From an uncultured Acidimicrobiales bacterium (GTDB lineage Bacteria > Actinomycetota > Acidimicrobiia > Acidimicrobiales > Aldehydirespiratoraceae), in contig CATOTC010000003.1 in NCBI GenBank assembly GCA_951812975.1, forward strand, positions 62,001 to 126,000: a stretch of 64,000 nt of DNA, read 5' to 3'. Positions 17,024 to 28,363 of this stretch are shown here, in pieces. Below the pieces are notes generated by a model. That model worked only from the letters and a program-made list of their open reading frames with translations. It ran no database searches and had not been told where the DNA came from. How positions within the stretch are numbered: the first letter of the stretch is position 1; every line of letters begins with the position of its first letter. The translations under genes and the position numbers were made by a program.

Positions 17024-18177
17024 CAGATGACCGGTAGTTCGGGCGCAGCGCGGCGGCTGAGCAGTTCGGGGCCGGCGGAGCGTACAACAATGTTCTCTTC
17101 GTGCACCATGGCCTTGCCGGGTTCCCAGATCAAGGCGGGTTCCAGGGTCAGCACCATGTTCGCTTCGATGACTGTGTCGTCGTCGGCGGTGTGCGACGGC
17201 CATTCGGTCACCTGCGTGCCGAGGCCGTGGCCCATGCGTCCGATGTCGTTGCCCAACGAGCCGTTGGCCTTCAGCACCTCGTTCATCGCGGTGAACACGT
17301 CAGAGGTGGTGGCACCTGGCCGAACCGCTTCGAGGCCGGCCTCAGTGGCCTCCCAGACAGCCCGATAGGCATCTCGGGCACCGCTGCTGACGGTGGTGAA
17401 GGCGAAGTTCCGGTCGAAGTCGCTGAAGTAGCCGTCGAAGGTCGAGCCCGTGTCGAAGATCAGCATGTCACCGTCGTCGATCCGGCGATCAGTCGGTTGC
17501 CGGATGATGTCGTCGATGCCGCCCGGGCCGGTGGCGCCGACCAGGTAGGGAACATCGTCGGCGCCCTGACGCAAGATCTCGGCGCGGAACGCGGCGAACG
17601 CCTGACGCTCGGTCATCCCCGTAGACAGTAGTTCGGGCAGTTCGTCGAAGGCGTCGGACACAACGCCACAGATGTAACGGTGCTTTTCGATCTCGCGCTC
17701 GCTCTTGACCATGCGCAGGCCGCGAATGATGTCAGTCACGTCTACGAAGTCGCCCACCATCGACCGCAGTCGGTCCAGGTCGCGCAGGGGCATGCGGACA
17801 TGGGTCTCGGGCCCCATCGGCAAGCCGACCGGGCCCGTTGGAGCGACCTCTCTGATGCAGTCGGCCAGCAGGGTGACACCGTCGTCGTCAGGGCATGGCG
17901 ACGACCAGGTGCGGACATCGTCTATCCAAGTTTGGGACATTGTGGCCTCGCCGATGCTGGGAATGACCGCGATCGGCTTGCCTGCGGAGGGGATGACCGT
18001 GAACCAGGGCCTCGTCGGGCTCTGCCAGAACGGGGTGTGGAATCCGGTGAAGAAGCGCACCTCAGGTTCGGTGCACACCAGGATCGCGGAGATTTGGAGT
18101 TCGGCCATCTGTGCTTGACAGCGCCGGGTTCGCTCAGAGAACTCTTCGGCCGGAAAGCCTCGCTCGGGACTCAACAC
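17023..18177 (-). CDS. M24-family metallopeptidase (Xaa-Pro dipeptidase/creatinase type)
   Basis: 384 residues: N-terminal creatinase-like domain (1-150) and a pita-bread catalytic domain. Metal ligands are visible as FDTGSTFDGYFSDFDR (two Asp), GHGLGT (His), LEPALI (Glu) and HEENIVV (Glu). The family includes prolidases, creatinases and DMSP lyase DddP; nothing here decides between them. The start is GTG 18177 (AGAGG just upstream); a TTG one codon later would have better spacing. First gene of the minus-strand trio, only 41 nt from a divergent aminotransferase-like gene. Confidence 0.88.
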   Translation of the reverse strand: MLSPERGFPAEEFSERTRRCQAQMAELQISAILVCTEPEVRFFTGFHTPFWQSPTRPWFTVIPSAGKPIAVIPSIGEATMSQTWIDDVRTWSSPCPDDDGVTLLADCIREVAPTGPVGLPMGPETHVRMPLRDLDRLRSMVGDFVDVTDIIRGLRMVKSEREIEKHRYICGVVSDAFDELPELLSTGMTERQAFAAFRAEILRQGADDVPYLVGATGPGGIDDIIRQPTDRRIDDGDMLIFDTGSTFDGYFSDFDRNFAFTTVSSGARDAYRAVWEATEAGLEAVRPGATTSDVFTAMNEVLKANGSLGNDIGRMGHGLGTQVTEWPSHTADDDTVIEANMVLTLEPALIWEPGKAMVHEENIVVRSAGPELLSRRAAPELPVI

Positions 18178-18206
18178 ACACCTCTTGTTGCTCGCGGATG
18201 CGACTG

Positions 18207-18212
18207 TAGCCT
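18207..18212 (+). promoter_or_regulatory. -10 box TAGCCT giving a leaderless transcript
   Basis: TAGCCT ends 6 nt before the GTG at 18219 and no ribosome-binding site precedes that start. This fits a leaderless mRNA for the class V aminotransferase gene. No -35 box is obvious. Confidence 0.5.
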
Positions 18213-18218
18213 GAGCCG

Positions 18219-19406
18219 GTGATTTCGCGGTTGCCGCTCGACCAGATCCGCATGGACACTCCTGGAGTCGACCATGTCCTGCATTTCAACAACGCCGGCG
18301 CTGCACTGCCACCCCAGGTGGTGCTCACCACCGTTGTCGAGCACCTTGAGCGGGAAGCCACGATCGGCGGCTACGAGGCAGCTGGGGAGGCGAGCGACCG
18401 TCTCGAAGCCGTATACGACTCGCTGGCAAGGTTGATCGGGGCTGAACCCCACCAGATGGCTGTGGTCGAGAACGCCACCCGCGCCTGGGACATGGCGGTC
18501 TACGGCTACCCCTTTGTGACGGGCGACCGAGTGCTCACCAGTCGAGCAGAGTACGTCAGCAACGTCATCGCCCTGCTGCAGTTGCAGAAGCGCCACGGTA
18601 TCGAGGTGGTGCTCATCGAGGACGACGAGCACGGCCAGATCGATCTTCGACACCTGGAGACTGAACTGGCCCGGGGCGCGGCCATGGTGGCCCTGACGCA
18701 TGCGCCGACCAACGGAGGTTTGATCAATCCCGCTGAGGCGGTGGGCGACCTCTGCAAGCAGTACGACGCGTTCTATGTGCTCGACGCCTGTCAATCCGCG
18801 GGGCAGGTGCCGCTCAATGTCGGCCGCATCGGTTGCGATGTTCTGTCGGGGACTGGACGCAAGTACCTGCGAGGCCCGCGTGGCACCGGTTTCCTGTATG
18901 CGGGACCACGGGCATTGGAGCGGATCGAGCCACCGTTATTGGATCTCCATGCCGCAGCCTGGACTGCAGACACGACTTACGAGATCCGTCCCGACGCTCG
19001 CCGCTTCGAGAATTGGGAGGGGAACTACGCAGGCAAACTGGGCCTCGGTGCCGCCGTCGATTACGCCATCGAGTTGGGCGTCGAGGTGACTTCTGAGCGG
19101 CTTTGCGAACTCGCTCAGAACCTGCGCGACTCGCTCACAGCACTCGTTGGTGTCTCGGTGCACGACAAGGGAGTTGCGCGAGGCGGCATCGTCACGTTCA
19201 CGGTCGACGGCGTCGATCCCGTCGATGTGCAGGCGCGACTGCTGGCGCAGCGCATCAACACGACCGTCTCCCCTGCCGGCCATGCCCGCCTCGACTTGCC
19301 GCACCGTGGCCTGCCCTCCCTGGTGCGTGCCTCGCTGCACTACTACAACACAGACGAGGAAGTCTCCCGCTTCGTCAGCGCCGTGGATCGTCTGCGCACC
19401 TCCTAA
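18219..19406 (+). CDS. Class V aminotransferase (isopenicillin epimerase/cysteine desulfurase-like)
   Basis: 395-residue PLP enzyme. The PLP Lys is Lys215 in SGTGRKYLRGPRGTGF, with Asp189 and Gln192 in VLDACQSAGQ contacting the cofactor; FNNAGAALPP at the N-terminus is typical of the isopenicillin-N-epimerase/EgtE-like branch. Could act as a C-S lyase, epimerase or transaminase. GTG start 18219 appears leaderless. Followed 14 nt later by a sulfotransferase gene, so sulfur metabolism is possible but unproven. Confidence 0.88.
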   Translation: MISRLPLDQIRMDTPGVDHVLHFNNAGAALPPQVVLTTVVEHLEREATIGGYEAAGEASDRLEAVYDSLARLIGAEPHQMAVVENATRAWDMAVYGYPFVTGDRVLTSRAEYVSNVIALLQLQKRHGIEVVLIEDDEHGQIDLRHLETELARGAAMVALTHAPTNGGLINPAEAVGDLCKQYDAFYVLDACQSAGQVPLNVGRIGCDVLSGTGRKYLRGPRGTGFLYAGPRALERIEPPLLDLHAAAWTADTTYEIRPDARRFENWEGNYAGKLGLGAAVDYAIELGVEVTSERLCELAQNLRDSLTALVGVSVHDKGVARGGIVTFTVDGVDPVDVQARLLAQRINTTVSPAGHARLDLPHRGLPSLVRASLHYYNTDEEVSRFVSAVDRLRTS

Positions 19407-19420
19407 GGCCGGATCGTGTA

Positions 19421-20662
19421 GTGACTTCCACCGACTACGAGAACCCGTATCGGCCTTTTCCGGTCAGGCTCTTCAACCGGCTCGGCAGCGCGGGCCGGCG
19501 TCTGGGAGTGTCGGGGCGCTTGGAGGCCGACGCGCTGCTTGACGCAGCCCAACGGAAAACCGGCCTGTCGGACTTCGGCGACGACGGCTTTCTGGGCGCC
19601 TTGGAAGTGCTAGTCGAGTCGATCAACGACGAGGCCCGCCTGACGCCGACCGGCAGGGTGATACAGAAGTCAAGGCTCATCGGCGCTCTGGTCTACCGCT
19701 TGCGGATCGAAGAGGTGATCCGCCGCCATCCCGAGATCGACTCGATGGACCTGCCGAGCGTCGTCATGGTCACTGGGCTGCAGCGCACCGGCACCACCCT
19801 GCTGCAGCGCTTGCTGAATTCGCTTCCGGGGGTTCGGGGTGTCTCAGGGGGCGAAGGGCTGGTCCCCGTCCCGGCGACTGACACGTCGAAACCCGTCGAG
19901 AGGGTACGCAGACGGCGCGCAGTTCTCGCCGAGAAGACCATCTCCTATCTGGCACCTGACTTCATGTCGATCCATCAGATCGACCCCAGCGAGCCCGAAG
20001 AGGACGTCCTGCTTATGGACTTGGACTTCAAGAGCCAGTCACCCGAGGCGACGATGCGCGTGCCGACCTATTCCCGCTGGCTGGAGGGTCAAGACCACAC
20101 GTCGACCTATGAGTACTTCCGCCGGGTCCTGAAGGTGCTCTGCTGGCAGCGTCCTGCGGGTGCCCTGGTGCTCAAGACCCCGCAACACCTCGAGTACCTC
20201 GACGTGTTCCTCAAGGTGTTTCCCGACGCTACGATCGCGCAGACCCATCGGGATCCGCGGATTGCTGTTGCCTCCTTCTGCAGCATGGTCGCCCACAGCT
20301 GCGGAATCTTCTCCGACGACGTCGACCCCGCCGAGATCGGCCGGCACTGGTGCCGCAAGACGCAGAGGATGGTCGATCTAGCTATGCGCACACGGTCCGA
20401 AGCGAACACCGATCGATTCGCCGACGTCTCCTACTACGAACTCCTCGAAGATCCGATCGCCGAACTGCGGCGGATCTGCGAACTGGCAGGCATCGGATTC
20501 GACATTGGTGCCGAGCGCGCGGCCACGCGCTACCTGCAGGCGAATCCACAGAACCGTTTCGGGACGCACAACTACCGTCTCGCCGACTTCGGACTGAGCG
20601 AGCAGGTCATCGACGAGGCCTTCTCCTTTTACCGCCAAACCCACGCCATCCCTTTCGAGTAG
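19421..20662 (+). CDS. Sulfotransferase family protein
   Basis: 413 residues. The PAPS 5'-phosphosulfate loop TGLQRTGTTLLQRLL is at about residues 118-132 and the 3'-phosphate segment is QTHRDPRIAVASFCSM. Expected to transfer a sulfuryl group from PAPS to a hydroxyl or amine; acceptor unknown. GTG 19421 lies 14 nt after the aminotransferase stop. A much longer open frame runs back through the aminotransferase gene but has no family similarity there and is rejected. Confidence 0.88.
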   Translation: MTSTDYENPYRPFPVRLFNRLGSAGRRLGVSGRLEADALLDAAQRKTGLSDFGDDGFLGALEVLVESINDEARLTPTGRVIQKSRLIGALVYRLRIEEVIRRHPEIDSMDLPSVVMVTGLQRTGTTLLQRLLNSLPGVRGVSGGEGLVPVPATDTSKPVERVRRRRAVLAEKTISYLAPDFMSIHQIDPSEPEEDVLLMDLDFKSQSPEATMRVPTYSRWLEGQDHTSTYEYFRRVLKVLCWQRPAGALVLKTPQHLEYLDVFLKVFPDATIAQTHRDPRIAVASFCSMVAHSCGIFSDDVDPAEIGRHWCRKTQRMVDLAMRTRSEANTDRFADVSYYELLEDPIAELRRICELAGIGFDIGAERAATRYLQANPQNRFGTHNYRLADFGLSEQVIDEAFSFYRQTHAIPFE

Positions 20663-20893
20663 CAACGCACCCGGCCTCCAGAATCCGGAACGCTCAGGAT
20701 CACACAGGTACGACCCTATGAGCGAGCGCAAATAGGTGACCGACCTCGCGGCGCAACGCTGCGTTTTCCGCTCTTGTTCGCTGCGCTCACGGGCCGCTCG
20801 GGCCACGGCCTCGTTCGGTCGCTACCGTGTCGTTTTGCCTATTCGCTCGGCCTCTGAGATAGTGCGGCATTCTCACGACGAGCGAGACCAGAG
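20663..20893. other. Intergenic region with nested inverted repeats
   Basis: 231 nt without a gene. It contains several imperfect inverted repeats: a GAGCG...AATAGG segment near 20720 is mirrored by CCTATTCGCTC near 20838, and GACCGAC near 20739 by GTTCGGTC near 20814. The region could fold as one long imperfect stem, like a palindromic intergenic repeat or a terminator for the sulfotransferase gene. No poly-T tract was found. Confidence 0.4.
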
Positions 20894-21388
20894 ATGGTGA
20901 AGAAGATTCCGAACGATGACCGGCGAGCGATGTACAAGTCCAGCGACCGGCGTGTTTCGCGCGACAAGTTGAGCCAGTTCGTTGAGGGCAGGAACCGCTG
21001 GGTGATGTCCACAACGCGATCTGATGGGCGACCCCAGATGAGTCTGGTGACCGGCGGGATGACCGCAACCGGCCAGTTGGCTGTCTCGAGCTATCCCGAA
21101 CGGGCCAAGGTGCGCAACACCAAGGCAAACCCGATGGTTTCGGTACTGGTCATGGGCGACGACTTTAACCACGAATGGGTGCAGATCGACGGTACAGCCA
21201 CGGTGCTCGACATGCCCGAGGCAGCCGAAGGCCTGATCGAGTACTACCGCTGCATCTCCGGGGAGCATCCCGACTGGGACGAGTACCGCCAAGCCATGGA
21301 CGATCAGGGCAAGTCGGTCATCATGATCGAGCCGACCCGCTGGGGGCCGATCAGCAAGGGCGGCTTCCCACCGTCGCTCTTCGAGTGA
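20894..21388 (+). CDS. PPOX-class (F420/FMN-binding split-barrel) protein
   Basis: 164 residues of the pyridoxamine-5'-phosphate-oxidase-like split barrel (WVMSTTRSDGRPQMSLV, SSYPERAKVRNTKANPMVSVLV, EWVQIDGTATVLD). Actinobacterial members often use F420 as redox cofactor and reduce biliverdin, quinones or xenobiotics. The ATG at 20894 has a weak AGAG site. Upstream of a P450 gene by 37 nt on the same strand, so the two might be co-transcribed, though the P450 seems to have its own -10 box. Confidence 0.87.
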   Translation: MVKKIPNDDRRAMYKSSDRRVSRDKLSQFVEGRNRWVMSTTRSDGRPQMSLVTGGMTATGQLAVSSYPERAKVRNTKANPMVSVLVMGDDFNHEWVQIDGTATVLDMPEAAEGLIEYYRCISGEHPDWDEYRQAMDDQGKSVIMIEPTRWGPISKGGFPPSLFE

Positions 21389-21425
21389 TCGGGTATTTGC
21401 GAGTCAACCTAGACTGACTGGGTCA

Positions 21426-22628
21426 ATGAGCATCACCGACCAGCATCCGTTGTACTTCCTGCGAGGTCGCCAGGACTGGCGTGATCCTTGGTCGACCTAT
21501 ACCCGTCTGCGCGACGAGGCACCGGTCCACCGGGCGACCCATGACGACCGCTCCGAGTATTACGTCCTCTCGCGGTTCGCGGACATCTTCGACGCGGCAC
21601 GCGACACCGAGACGTTCTCGTCGGCGCACGGCCTCACGCTCGAAGCCGACGCCATGGCCATGTTCGAGGACCAGGCTGCGCCGATCGTGATGATGGATCC
21701 TCCCGACCACACGACGATGCGACGGCTGGTGAGCCGGGCCATGACCCCGCGACGGGTGTTGTTGATCGAGGACGCGGTCCGTGACTTCGTCGACGAACGC
21801 CTCGACCTCCTCGTGGAGAACGGAGGTGAAGGCGACATCGTCGAGACGCTCTTCAAGCCGCTCCCGAGTTTCGTGGTCGCCCACTACCTGGGCGTTCCGC
21901 TCTCGGACCGAGACAAGTTCGACGAATGGAGCTCCGCAATCGTGCAAGCTGCCGCTGAGGGGACCGTCACAGACGCCTTCGAAGCGACTCTGGGACTCTT
22001 CGAGTACGCGGGCGAGTTGATCGAGTGGCGCCGCTCCGAGCCCGGTGACGACCTCGTATCGGACCTCGTGGCCGTCGGCGAGGAACTGGCATCGCCGATG
22101 TGGATAGTCGGGTTCGTCTTCACGATGATCACCGGCGGGAACGACACGATGACCGGCCTGCTCGGCGGTGCGGCGGAGTTGCTGACAGAGCACCGCGACC
22201 AGCGGCAGGTTCTGATCGACGAACCTGAACTCATCGGTGGGGCCATCGACGAGTTCCTGCGGCTGGTCTCACCAGTGCAGAACCTGGCCCGCACAACCAC
22301 ACGGCCCATCGAGCTTCACGGTGAGACGATCCCCGAAGGGGTCAAGGTCATGCTCCTTTGGGCGTCGGGCAACCGCGACGAGCGGGAATTCGGACCCACG
22401 GCCGGACAACTCGACGTCCGACGCCAACCCAAGAGGATCCTGTCGCTCGGCTACGGCCCGCACCATTGCCTGGGGGCCTCCGCGGCACGGCTCCAGGGCC
22501 GCGTGGCCGTCGAACAGCTGCTCAGCCGTTTCGGCGACTTCGAGGTCGACGCCTCGGCCGGCCGGTTCGCGGCGGGCCCCTTCGTGCGGCGCTACGAATA
22601 CCTGCCCTTCTCAGCTACGACCTCTTGA
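21426..22628 (+). CDS. Cytochrome P450 monooxygenase
   Basis: 400-residue soluble bacterial P450. Heme-ligand loop LGYGPHHCLG places Cys348 (Leu instead of the usual Phe at the first position). The I-helix oxygen-binding motif is TGGNDT at about 236-241; an E-x-x-R pair is Glu276-Arg279. Hydroxylates an unknown organic substrate using external ferredoxin and reductase, which are not adjacent. A TAGACT -10-like box ends 9 nt before the ATG, suggesting a very short leader. Converges on the fused dehydrogenase gene. Confidence 0.93.
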   Translation: MSITDQHPLYFLRGRQDWRDPWSTYTRLRDEAPVHRATHDDRSEYYVLSRFADIFDAARDTETFSSAHGLTLEADAMAMFEDQAAPIVMMDPPDHTTMRRLVSRAMTPRRVLLIEDAVRDFVDERLDLLVENGGEGDIVETLFKPLPSFVVAHYLGVPLSDRDKFDEWSSAIVQAAAEGTVTDAFEATLGLFEYAGELIEWRRSEPGDDLVSDLVAVGEELASPMWIVGFVFTMITGGNDTMTGLLGGAAELLTEHRDQRQVLIDEPELIGGAIDEFLRLVSPVQNLARTTTRPIELHGETIPEGVKVMLLWASGNRDEREFGPTAGQLDVRRQPKRILSLGYGPHHCLGASAARLQGRVAVEQLLSRFGDFEVDASAGRFAAGPFVRRYEYLPFSATTS

Positions 22629-22644
22629 TCTATCTGCCGATGTC

Positions 22645-24731
22645 TCAGGCCGTGTGATCGGCACCTGGGAGTTCGCCCAGATCTATTCCGAGAGGCACCT
22701 TTCCGGTCTGAACCAGACGGGTGCCCAGCTCTCGGGCCAGCGCCGGCGATCTGCCCAGCACTGCGTCGATCGTCAACACTCGGTGGAACCAACCGTGGTG
22801 CGGATGCTCCTGGGTGAAACCGATCGCGCCGAGCACCTGGAGGGTCTCAGCGCCCACCCGGCGTCCGACCCGACCGGCCAGCAGTTTGGTGATCATTGCA
22901 GCCTCAGCGCTCAGAGTTCGACCGGTGGCCGTGCACGCCTCGCGTAGTGCAGTGCGGGCGATGTGGGACTCGGCCAGCATGAACTGCACGGCTTGAAAGC
23001 TGTTGAGCGTGGCACCGAACTGCTCTCGATCAGCGGCGTGATTGGCAGCAACATCGAACATCGCGTCGACCGCGCCGAGGACTTCGCAGGAGAGCGCCCA
23101 CCGTCCTAATGCTTGGGCCCTCTCGGCAGCCGCGGCATCGAAGGGAACAGCCCCAGCGATGTCGACGACTCCCACAATCATGTTTCCTGGTGCGAGGAAC
23201 TGGGTTTCATCGTTCCAGGTGACATCGCTGCTGAGTACCGAGCCCCAGCCGCTCGGCGTCGCCACAACGATGCGCGAAGAAGGCGTTTCGTTTGCATCAA
23301 TTACAAGGTGGACCAAGGTCCCAGTCAACTGCTCAGTCGCGACTGCCAACGTCGTCCCGGCACCGACCATTGACCCCAGCAGTCGCGCTAGGGCCGTCGA
23401 AGGCCGGGCGGTTCGCCCTGCGGCTTCGAAGACCGCTGCCACCGCTCGGCGGTTGTCGGGGTCGTCGAGGTCGGCCACCACTTCATCGAATCCCAGCGCG
23501 TCCAGACCGGCGTCGGCGCCGGCCGGATCGAGCATGGCCGACATCGCGGCCTCGACGTACTCGTCGGTGTCGGTTCGGGTGTGGCCTGCCACGAGCTGGC
23601 GGTAGACGGTGATGTTCTGGATCTGCCGAGTGCCCCCATAGATCGAGGTGGCATGCGAAAACAGCAGTTCTTCCTGGAGCACTTCCTCGCGCTGGGTGTG
23701 CGCCCACATGAACCCGCCGGGATGAATACGGTCCGCGGTTTGGAACAGGTACTGCTCGGCATCGCCCAACAGTGCCTTGTTGACAGCAGACTGAGGTCCG
23801 GGGGAACCGTCGGCGGCCAGTTCGAGCATTGTGGACCACGACCGCACCCGCATTGCGAAGACGTCGGCGACGCTGTTGCCGAGTCGTTCGATGTCGGTCG
23901 GCTCGTTCACGGAATCTGCCAACTCGGCAAGGCGCTGGGTCAGGAAGGTGTTGCGCTGCCAGGCGAATGAGCCCCGCTCGCAGGACAGCAGGTACATGGC
24001 GACGGTCCACCCGCCGTCGACCTCGCCGACCAGAGCGTTCGACTCGACAGTCACGTTGTCGAAGAAGACCTCGGCGAGTTCAGGGGACCCGTTCGACTGA
24101 TTGATGGGCGCGACGGTGACTCCAGGTGCCTGCAGATCAACCACGAACACCGATAGCCCGTGGTGTCGGGACTCAGCTTCTCCAGTGCGGGCCAACACCA
24201 AGCATCGTCTGGCCCATTTCGACCAACTCGTCCAGATCTTGTGGCCGCTGATGATCCAGTTGTCTCCGTCGGGGGCTGCGCGGGTCCGTAATGAGGCCAA
24301 GTCGCTTCCAGCTCCAGGTTCAGAGAACCCCTGGCTCCATAGTTCCTCACCGCTCAGCAGACGGGGCAACAACTCGGCCATCAGGTCCGGGGATCCGAAA
24401 CGTGCCAGCGACGGCAGCAGAACCTCGAGGTGCTCGAACACGAAGCGAGGCGGATAACCGGCATTGGCCAGCTCCTCGTAGACAGCGGCCCGGTGCAGGA
24501 TGTTCCCACCCCTGCCGCTGATCTCCGAGGGCCAGCCGAGTCGAGCCCATCCTGCGTCATAGAGCCGCGCCTGCAGCTCTTTGAGAACCTTCACCCGCTC
24601 GTCCGCGTCGGCGTGAAGCACCAGCAGGTGGGCCAACTCGTCGTGATGGTCTGCCAGCCACTGCCGAAAGGTCTCAGCCTCCGCGGTCGGGCTGCCAACC
24701 TCGGATTCTGTGCCTTCGGCCGTGGAGGGCA

Positions 24732-24732
<1 letters not shown>
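22645..24732 (-). CDS. Fused two-domain acyl-CoA dehydrogenase (FadE34-like layout)
   Basis: 695 residues made of two acyl-CoA dehydrogenase units. Residues 1-400 are a full unit (GFSEPGAGSDLASL, GHKIWTSWSKWARR, SIYGGTRQIQN) and 420-695 a second, divergent unit (NSFQAVQFMLAESHIARTAL, LQVLGAIGFTQEHPHHG). In the first unit YGGT replaces the usual [I/Y]EGT, so the catalytic base must lie elsewhere. Similar fusions (mycobacterial FadE34/ChsE3) act on steroid side-chain CoA esters, replacing the alpha2beta2 heterotetramer. The ATG at 24732 shares a base with the katG stop (TGATG), an unexpected operon partner. Confidence 0.9.
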
Positions 24733-26924
<2,192 letters not shown>

Positions 26925-26953
26925 CTAGGGGATTCAGGTTGTTTGTTGGTTGG

Positions 26954-27403
26954 TTATTGGACCGCGGGCACGGGCGCGGCGGCACTGCAACTGGGGCATC
27001 GGCCCCAGTAGATGACTTCCGCCTCGTCGATCTCGTACCCGCGGTCGTCGCTGGCGGTGAGGCAGGGGGTGTACCCCACCGCACAGTCGACATCGACCAT
27101 GCGGTTGCATGTTCGACAAATCAGGTGGTGGTGGTTGTCACCCACTCGGTCTTCGTACCGAGCCGGCGACCCCGCCGGTTGGATCCGCCGGATCAGGCCA
27201 TTCTCGGACAGCATCGCCAGCGAGTCGTAGACCGCTTGCCTGGAGATGGCGCCAATATCGCCATGGACGACCTCGGCCACGTCGTCGGCAGTCCCGTGAG
27301 GACACGACGCCACAGCGCGCATGACCGCCAGACGCTGCGCAGTGACATGAACACCACGCTCCCGCAACTGTTCAGCGATCAAGGTCGAGTCTCCGGAGGA
27401 CAT
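26954..27403 (-). CDS. furA: FurA-type peroxide-responsive Fur family repressor
   Basis: 149-residue winged-helix metalloregulator. Recognition helix region [21 protein letters not shown]; metal-binding His cluster [10 protein letters not shown] and C-terminal CPSC zinc site are visible. By homology with mycobacterial FurA it represses its own gene and katG and responds to peroxide. The ATG follows a -10 box by 6 nt, so the message is probably leaderless. Confidence 0.93.
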   Translation of the reverse strand: MSSGDSTLIAEQLRERGVHVTAQRLAVMRAVASCPHGTADDVAEVVHGDIGAISRQAVYDSLAMLSENGLIRRIQPAGSPARYEDRVGDNHHHLICRTCNRMVDVDCAVGYTPCLTASDDRGYEIDEAEVIYWGRCPSCSAAAPVPAVQ

Positions 27404-27455
27404 GGAAGCATTGTAACAAATGTTTAGATTAATTCCAATCTTAGACTTGATCTAA
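27404..27455 (-). promoter_or_regulatory. furA promoter with AT-rich operator
   Basis: On the minus strand, TTGGAA (27433-27438) and TACAAT (27410-27415) are separated by 17 nt, and TACAAT ends 6 nt before the furA ATG. An AT-rich imperfect inverted repeat, TTAGAT ... ATCTAA, spans 27424-27455 and covers the -35 box. It is the likely autoregulatory FurA site. Confidence 0.7.
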
Positions 27456-27506
27456 TTTACATTTGTTTGTCGAATCGTTGCCCGTCAGAGAGCCCCGGTC
27501 CGAAAA

Positions 27507-28232
27507 TCAGCTGTTCAGGGACTCCACCGGGCGAGCATCGGGGTGGACACTGTGGATGACCTCGTGTGGGCGGGGAACAAACTTCTGAGCCTGGACGTGT
27601 GGCGAGCCGATACGGTCCGCTCGGAAGAGGCGAAGTTCGTCATTGGCGGTGTCACACGCAATCACGTACCACAGTGGTGCTCGTACCAACAGGCCTTGGG
27701 GTTCCACGACCCGCCGCGTCTCCTTCCCGACTCGATCCAGGTAGCTGAAAGCCAACAGGCGTTCTTCGTTGAACGCCGTCTCGAACAGGCGCGCCAGCAG
27801 CGGGCTGATTGATCTCTCCCGGCTGACCGGAGACTTCAGCGGGTTGCCGACCAGGATGCGCGTCATCAGCGCTTGGAGTTGGCGAGCCCGTTCGTAGGGC
27901 AACGACGCCTCGATCTTGGCGAGAGCCGATTTCGCTCCCGATGAAAAAGGCATCCAGGGAAACGCCTTAGCGACCGCCGCTGACAGGATCAGGGCAACAA
28001 CCTCCTCCCCGTCGAGTTGGGAAGTGACGAGTACCGAAGTGGGTTCAAGATGCACTCCGCCACCTGGTCCTGACATCGTCGAGATCTCGAAGCCGCGGTC
28101 ACGGAGCCGGTCGAGGTCCCGCAGGACGGTCCGGGTCGAGACGCCGAGTTCTACCGAAAGGTCTTCCGTGCGCCAATCAGCTCGAAGGCGCAAGAGTCGA
28201 ATCAGATCATCTTGGCGCTCGAGCAGGGGCAT
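27507..28232 (-). CDS. WYL-domain transcriptional regulator (DeoR-type HTH)
   Basis: 241 residues: N-terminal HTH (WRTEDLSVELGVSTRTVLRDLDRL) and a WYL domain from about residue 140 (APLWYVIACDTANDELRLFRADRI). WYL proteins bind small ligands or nucleic acid and usually regulate neighbouring genes. The ATG at 28232 lies 6 nt after TAAAAT, consistent with a leaderless message. Divergent from a RidA gene, the probable target. Confidence 0.9.
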   Translation of the reverse strand: MPLLERQDDLIRLLRLRADWRTEDLSVELGVSTRTVLRDLDRLRDRGFEISTMSGPGGGVHLEPTSVLVTSQLDGEEVVALILSAAVAKAFPWMPFSSGAKSALAKIEASLPYERARQLQALMTRILVGNPLKSPVSRERSISPLLARLFETAFNEERLLAFSYLDRVGKETRRVVEPQGLLVRAPLWYVIACDTANDELRLFRADRIGSPHVQAQKFVPRPHEVIHSVHPDARPVESLNS

Positions 28233-28238
28233 TCGCGC

Positions 28239-28268
28239 ATTTTAGACAAATTACTGACAGATCATGTC
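28239..28268 (-). promoter_or_regulatory. WYL regulator promoter and GACA-N5-TGTC site
   Basis: TAAAAT on the minus strand (28239-28244) is a -10 box 6 nt before the regulator start. Just upstream, GACA and TGTC form a perfect inverted repeat at 28256-28268 that could be the regulator's own site for both divergent genes. Confidence 0.45.
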
Positions 28269-28315
28269 GTCAATACCCTTTACCCTCTGCGTATGAGAAC
28301 ACCGAGAGGACACAC

Positions 28316-28363
28316 ATGAGTAACGCTGATGCAATAGACCCGGCGAGGGGACACCTGCGATGA
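28316..28363 (+). CDS. 15-codon leader ORF overlapping the RidA start
   Basis: ATG preceded by GAGAGGA at good spacing. The peptide MSNADAIDPARGHLR ends with a TGA that overlaps the RidA ATG as ATGA. It may couple translation of the RidA gene or be a remnant of an older start. No conserved function is known. Confidence 0.35.
   Translation: MSNADAIDPARGHLR

Noticed and set aside
16379-17368. 329-codon plus-strand open frame
   Set aside because: Antisense to PhyH and M24 genes, both of which carry clear active-site motifs.
19103-19420. N-terminal extension of the sulfotransferase frame
   Set aside because: Overlaps the aminotransferase gene in another frame and is Arg/Ala-rich shadow sequence; GTG 19421 fits the family.
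20663-20893. Repeats as a CRISPR array
   Set aside because: Repeats are inverted and irregular, with no constant spacing and no cas genes.
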